Positions 59,795 to 64,000 of a DNA stretch of 64,000 nucleotides are shown piece by piece. The position numbers and the translations under genes are program-made. The stretch lies in NCBI RefSeq assembly GCF_021129235.1, contig NZ_JAJOMA010000001.1, positions 496,001 through 560,000 of the forward strand, written 5' to 3'. The notes under the pieces are model-generated. The model had not been told where the DNA came from. It searched no databases and was given only the letters and a program-made list of their open reading frames with translations. Source of the DNA: Kineosporia mesophila. Its GTDB lineage: Bacteria > Actinomycetota > Actinomycetes > Actinomycetales > Kineosporiaceae. The first letter of the stretch is position 1, and each line of letters opens with the position of its first letter.

Positions 59795-62131
59795 GTGCGA
59801 AAAGCCTTGGTAGGTCTGGCAACCCTGTCTCTGACAGCGGGAGCCGGGCTCCTGCTACCGATGACAGCGACCGCAGCGCCCACAACGAGCAGTACCGCAG
59901 TGGTCGAGAACGCCGGATCGGACGACCTCCTCAGCCCGATCGAGACCAAGGCGCGCGCTCTGCGACAGGAGGCGCTCACCGACGTCCTCAATGGTGATGC
60001 GGTGGTTCAGAAGCGCAACGGCAGCGAGGTGGTGAAGCTGACCGGCCGGCCCGGGGCGGCGGACGACGCCTACGTCGAGCTGAGCCGGGAGCGGACCGAC
60101 CGGATCTTCGTGGTGCTGGCCGAGTTCGGCAACCAGCGGCACCCCAGCTACCCCGACCAGGACACCGACCCGGACACCGCCGGGCCGACGACCTTCGAGG
60201 GCCCGCTGCACAACGCGATCCCGGAGCCGGCCAAGGACGACAACTCGACCGTCTGGCAGGCCGACTACGACCAGAAGCATTACGAGGACCTGTACTTCGG
60301 TGAGGGCGATTCACTGAAGACGTACTACGAGACGCAGAGCTCGGGCCGCTACAGCGTCGAGGGGGCCGTCACCGACTGGGTGAAGGTGCCGTACAACGAG
60401 GCCCGCTACGGCCGCTCGGGCGGCTACCCGTGCTCGGGCAACGTGTGCAGCAACAGCGGCGTGCTGATCGGCGACGCTCTCCGGGCCTGGATCACCGACC
60501 AGCAGGCCCAGGGGGTCAGTGACTCCGAAATTAAGGACGAGGTTGCCAGTTTCGATCAGTGGGACCGGTACGACTTCGACGGCGACGGGAACTTCAACGA
60601 GCCGGACGGCTACGTCGACCACTTCCAGATCGTGCACGCGGGCGGTGACGAGGCCGACGGCGACCCGCAGCAGGGCGAGGACGCGATCTGGAGCCACCGC
60701 TCGTACGTGAACTCGGCCCAGGCGGGCCAGACCGGCCCGGCGGACAACAAGCTCGGCGGTACCCAGGTCGGCAGCACCGGCCTGTGGGTGGGCGACTACA
60801 CGATGCAGCCGGAGAACGGCGGCCTGAGCGTGTTCGCCCACGAGTACGGTCATGACCTGGGCCTGCCGGACGACTACGACACCGCCGGTGGCGTGGGCAA
60901 TGCGGTGGAGTACTGGTCGCTGATGGCCCAGAGCCGGCTGAACGCCGAGGGTGAGCCGCTCGGCACGCGACCGGGCGACATCGGCGCCTGGCAGAAGCTC
61001 CAGCTCGGCTGGCTCGACTACGAGGTGGTCGCGGGCAGCGGGGCGGACACCACCATCGACCTGGGACCGGAGGAGTACAACACCGGCCGGCCGCAGGCCG
61101 CGGTCGTGGTGCTGCCGAAGAAGAAGGTCACCGACGAGCTCGTGCAGCCGAAGACGGGGCAGTACGAGTGGTGGAGCGGCTCGGGCAACGGGCAGACGTA
61201 CACGCTGTCGCGGGACGTCGCGGTGCCGGCCGGATCGCCGGAGCTCACCTTCCAGGCCAGCTGGAACATCGAGGACTGCGGTCCGGACGCCTGTGACTAC
61301 GCCTACGTCGAGGTCGACGACGGCAGTGGCTGGAAGGCCATTCCGGGCTCGATCACCACGGCCGGCGAGGGCAACGCCATCGACGGGGTCAGCGACGGCT
61401 GGACGCCGGCGACCTTCGACCTGTCGGCCTACGCCGGGACGACGGTGGGCCTGCGGTTCCGCTACGCCACCGACCCGGCGGTGCAGGGCCAGGACCCGGC
61501 CGCCCCGGCGGGTCTCTTCCTCGACGACATCGCCGTCGGCGGGGCGTTCGAGGACGGTGCCGAGACGCTCGACAGTGCTTGGGCCGCGAACGGTTTCACC
61601 CGCACCGACGGCACCGTGACCACCGAGTTCGACAACTACTACATCGCCGGTCACCGCTCGTACATCAGCTACGACCAGTACCTGAAGACGGGCCCGTACA
61701 ACTTCAGCAAGCTCGCCACCAACCCCGATTACGTGGAGCACTACCCGTACCAGGTGGGGCTGCTGGTCTCCTACTGGGACACCTCGTACTCGGACAACAA
61801 CGTCAGCCAGCACCCGGGAGGGGGCCGCAACCTCTACGTCGACGCGCATCCCGCGACGCTCTACCAGAGCAACGGCACCCCGTTCCGCACCCGCGTCCAG
61901 ATCTACGACGCACCGTTCGGCCTGGAGAAGACCGACAGCATCACCCTGCACAACAACGACGTGAAGACGAAGATCAAGAAACTCGCGGGCAACCCGGTCT
62001 TCGACGACACCCAGAACTACTTCGACCCGGTGCAGCTCGACCACGGTGTCACGGTTCGTGACGCCGGGGTGCGGATCGAGGTGCTGAAGCAGAAGAAGGA
62101 CGCGATGACGATCCAGGTCACCACGGACTGA
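59795..62131 (+). CDS. Secreted M6-family metalloprotease (immune inhibitor A type)
   Basis: 778 residues. Signal peptide (RKALVGLATLSLTAGAGLLL, cleavage near TATAAP, about 28). Then comes a propeptide region with DRIFVVLAEFG, and the M6 catalytic domain with the zinc motif H349-EYG-H353 in FAHEYGHDLGLPDDYD. A calcium-type loop DFDGDGNFNEPDGYVDHF precedes the zinc site. A MAM/jelly-roll-like domain (YEWWSGSG to ASWNIEDCGPDACDYAYVEV) follows. Family members degrade host proteins or antimicrobial peptides. GTG start with GGAGG five bases upstream. A paralogue follows in tandem. Confidence 0.94.
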   Translation: MRKALVGLATLSLTAGAGLLLPMTATAAPTTSSTAVVENAGSDDLLSPIETKARALRQEALTDVLNGDAVVQKRNGSEVVKLTGRPGAADDAYVELSRERTDRIFVVLAEFGNQRHPSYPDQDTDPDTAGPTTFEGPLHNAIPEPAKDDNSTVWQADYDQKHYEDLYFGEGDSLKTYYETQSSGRYSVEGAVTDWVKVPYNEARYGRSGGYPCSGNVCSNSGVLIGDALRAWITDQQAQGVSDSEIKDEVASFDQWDRYDFDGDGNFNEPDGYVDHFQIVHAGGDEADGDPQQGEDAIWSHRSYVNSAQAGQTGPADNKLGGTQVGSTGLWVGDYTMQPENGGLSVFAHEYGHDLGLPDDYDTAGGVGNAVEYWSLMAQSRLNAEGEPLGTRPGDIGAWQKLQLGWLDYEVVAGSGADTTIDLGPEEYNTGRPQAAVVVLPKKKVTDELVQPKTGQYEWWSGSGNGQTYTLSRDVAVPAGSPELTFQASWNIEDCGPDACDYAYVEVDDGSGWKAIPGSITTAGEGNAIDGVSDGWTPATFDLSAYAGTTVGLRFRYATDPAVQGQDPAAPAGLFLDDIAVGGAFEDGAETLDSAWAANGFTRTDGTVTTEFDNYYIAGHRSYISYDQYLKTGPYNFSKLATNPDYVEHYPYQVGLLVSYWDTSYSDNNVSQHPGGGRNLYVDAHPATLYQSNGTPFRTRVQIYDAPFGLEKTDSITLHNNDVKTKIKKLAGNPVFDDTQNYFDPVQLDHGVTVRDAGVRIEVLKQKKDAMTIQVTTD

Positions 62132-62139
62132 TAGGTATC

Positions 62140-62182
62140 GATGACCGGTCCGCACCGCCGAAACGGTGCCGGGCCGGTCATC
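62140..62182 (+). terminator. Terminator between the two M6 protease genes
   Basis: GATGACCGG ... CCGGTCATC outer stem with CGCACCG / CGGTGCCG inner pairing, followed by GGTCGTTT. Confidence 0.72.
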
Positions 62183-62333
62183 GGTCGTTTGCCCGGCGAC
62201 CGGTGGCGGGTGAACGTATCAATGCGCGGCTCCCGGCGACCAGAGGACGTTGTGGTCGGGCATGATCGCCCGGGCGCCTTGCGTACTTTGGGGACGAGGC
62301 GCTCACGGGGCACGCGTACGGGGGACCGAATAC

Positions 62334-64000
62334 ATGCGAAAAGTCCTGATGGGTCTGGCGACCCTCTCGATCACCGGTTGCGTCGCGCTGACAGCGACAG
62401 GAGTGGCCGGTGTGGCCGCGGCCCAGCCGCGGCCGGGCATCCAGGCCGCGGCACCGGTCGACGGCGCGCTCGGCGCCGTCTCTTCCGAGGACGACCTGAG
62501 CAGCCCGATGCAGGACAAGGCTCGCGCCTTGCGGCAGAGGGCGCTCACCGAGGTCCTGAACGGCCAGGCCGAGGTGGAGGACCGCAACGGCAGCAAGGTG
62601 GTGAAGCTGGCGGACTCCGCCGGAACGAGTGGCAAGATCAGTGCCAAGGACAAGGACGACGGCACCTACGTCGAGCTCGCCCGTCAGCAGACCGACCGGA
62701 TCTTCGTGGTGCTGGCCGAGTTCGGTGATCAGCGGCACCCGAACTATCCCGACCAGGACACCGACCCGGACACGCCCGGGCCGGCCGTGTTCCCGGGGCC
62801 GCAGCACAACCAGATCCCGGAGCCGGGGGCGGACGACAACTCGACCGTCTGGCAGCCCGACTACGACCGGAAGCACTACCAGGACCTGTACTTCGGCGAC
62901 GGTGAGGGGGCCGAGTCGCTGAAGACGTACTACGAGACGCAGAGCTCGGGCCGCTACAGCGTCGACGGCGAGGTCACCGACTGGGTGAAGGTGCCGTACA
63001 ACGAGGCCCGGTACGGCCGGTCCAACGGTTACCCGTGCGCCGGCAACGTGTGCAGCAACACCTGGCTGCTGCTGTCCGACGCCCTGAAGTCCTGGGTGGG
63101 CGAGCAAAAGGCCGCCGGCCGCACCGATGCCCAGATCAAGCAGGACGTGGCCAGTTTCGACCAGTGGGACCGCTACGACCACGACGGTGACGGCAACTTC
63201 AACGAGCCGGACGGTTATATCGACCACTTCCAGATCGTGCACGCCGGTGGCGACCAGGCCGACGGTGACCCGCAGCAGGGTGAGGACGCGATCTGGAGCC
63301 ACCGCTGGTACACGAACTACAACCTGGCCGGCCTCACCGGCCCTCCGCAGAACCCGCTCGGCGGAACCCAGATCGGTGACACCGGGATCTGGGTGGGTGA
63401 CTACACGATCCAGCCGGAGAACGGTGGCCTGAGTGTGTTCGCCCACGAGTACGGACATGACCTGGGCCTGCCGGACGACTACGACACCGCCGGTGGCCAG
63501 GGCAATGCCGTGGAGTGGTGGTCGCTCATGGCGCAGAGCCGGCTCGGGGCGGCCGGGGAGGCCCTCGGTGAGCGGCCGGGTGACCTGGCCGCCTGGAACA
63601 AGCTCATGCTCGGCTGGCTCGACTACGAGGTCGTGACGACGGGCCGCAAGAGCCGCATCGTCGAGCTCGGGCCGGAGGAGTACAACACCGCCCGCACCCA
63701 GGCGGCGATCGTCGCCCTGCCGTTGAAGCAGGTCACCACCGAACTGGTGAAGCCCCGGAGCGGCTCGTACGAATGGTGGAGCGGCAGTGGTGACGCGATC
63801 ACGAACACCCTGGCCCGCCTGGTCACCGTGCCCGCGGGCAAGCCGCAGCTGACGTTCCAGGCCAGCTGGAACATCGAGGACTGCGACGACGACCCGTGCG
63901 ACTACGCCTACGTCGAGGTGAGTGACGGCAAGGGCTGGAAGGCCCTGCCCGGCTCGATCACGAAGGCGGCCGAGGGCAACGCGATCGACGGGGCCAGCAA
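62334..64000 (+). CDS. Second M6-family metalloprotease, 3' end outside the window
   Basis: At least 555 residues, frame open to the window end. Same architecture as its neighbour: H371-EYG-H375 in FAHEYGHDLGLPDDYD, DHDGDGNFNEPDGYIDHF, and SLKTYYETQSSGRYSV, which is identical in both. The N-terminus differs: MRKVLMGLATLSITGC has an ITGC that fits a lipobox, whereas the first copy has no Cys; a plain signal peptide ending near VAAAQ is also possible. Separate promoter likely, since a terminator lies between the genes. Tandem gene duplication. Confidence 0.92.
   Translation, partial: MRKVLMGLATLSITGCVALTATGVAGVAAAQPRPGIQAAAPVDGALGAVSSEDDLSSPMQDKARALRQRALTEVLNGQAEVEDRNGSKVVKLADSAGTSGKISAKDKDDGTYVELARQQTDRIFVVLAEFGDQRHPNYPDQDTDPDTPGPAVFPGPQHNQIPEPGADDNSTVWQPDYDRKHYQDLYFGDGEGAESLKTYYETQSSGRYSVDGEVTDWVKVPYNEARYGRSNGYPCAGNVCSNTWLLLSDALKSWVGEQKAAGRTDAQIKQDVASFDQWDRYDHDGDGNFNEPDGYIDHFQIVHAGGDQADGDPQQGEDAIWSHRWYTNYNLAGLTGPPQNPLGGTQIGDTGIWVGDYTIQPENGGLSVFAHEYGHDLGLPDDYDTAGGQGNAVEWWSLMAQSRLGAAGEALGERPGDLAAWNKLMLGWLDYEVVTTGRKSRIVELGPEEYNTARTQAAIVALPLKQVTTELVKPRSGSYEWWSGSGDAITNTLARLVTVPAGKPQLTFQASWNIEDCDDDPCDYAYVEVSDGKGWKALPGSITKAAEGNAIDGAS

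Overview
The window is high-GC actinobacterial chromosome. Evidence is the frequent GTG/TTG starts with GGAGG-type ribosome sites, the tig-clpP1-clpP2-clpX order, DUF397 proteins beside an XRE regulator, and overlapping ATGA/GTGA gene junctions. A complete chemosensory operon suggests a motile or chemosensory lineage such as the Kineosporiaceae; that placement is inference.

Layout. (1) 1-7435: the 3' end of one and the whole of a second very large protein built from repeated DxD-type (TcdA/TcdB-like, Gly_transf_sug) glycosyltransferase modules; the first copy has lost its DxD. (2) 7280-16396, minus strand: a tightly overlapped seven-gene chemosensory operon (CheW, CheR-TPR, CheW, MCP, CheA-REC, CheB, triple-REC histidine kinase) with Wsp-like order, but with a histidine kinase as the apparent output. 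(3) 16453-20402: a flavin monooxygenase, a sulfotransferase, a secreted RTX-repeat protein and a small hypothetical. (4) 20481-40607: a catabolic block. It holds allophanate hydrolase plus both carboxyguanidine deiminase (UAAP) subunits, an aldehyde dehydrogenase, a class V aminotransferase, a sarcosine-oxidase-like flavoenzyme, a copper amine oxidase, a Rieske oxygenase with reductase, a cupin, a glutamine-synthetase-like ligase and a FadR-type GntR regulator. Most promoters here share a GGATCC-N15-GGATCC operator, so the block looks like one regulon. A dead ketoreductase-like protein and a secreted subtilase-ricin protein sit inside it. A family of 44-62 bp palindromes is scattered through the block, two of them inserted in frame inside allophanate hydrolase.

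(5) 40613-54477: an accessory region with decayed genes, XRE/DUF397 genes, an SDR and its neighbouring regulator, a metallo-beta-lactamase-fold hydrolase and an esterase. It ends in the most striking structure of the window: three successive 1.2-1.4 kb units, each bounded by a copy of the 3' half of tRNA-Gly plus a conserved TGGCACG direct repeat, and each carrying exactly one toxin-antitoxin pair (a RelE-like pair, YefM-YoeB, VapBC). The array ends at the intact tRNA-Gly(TCC). (6) 54606-59594: core genome with tRNA-Pro(TGG), trigger factor, ClpP1, ClpP2 and ClpX, with a ClgR-type box ahead of clpP1. (7) 59795-64000: two tandem secreted M6 (immune inhibitor A) metalloproteases, the second cut by the window end.

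Functions come from reading translations and motifs; no database search was run.
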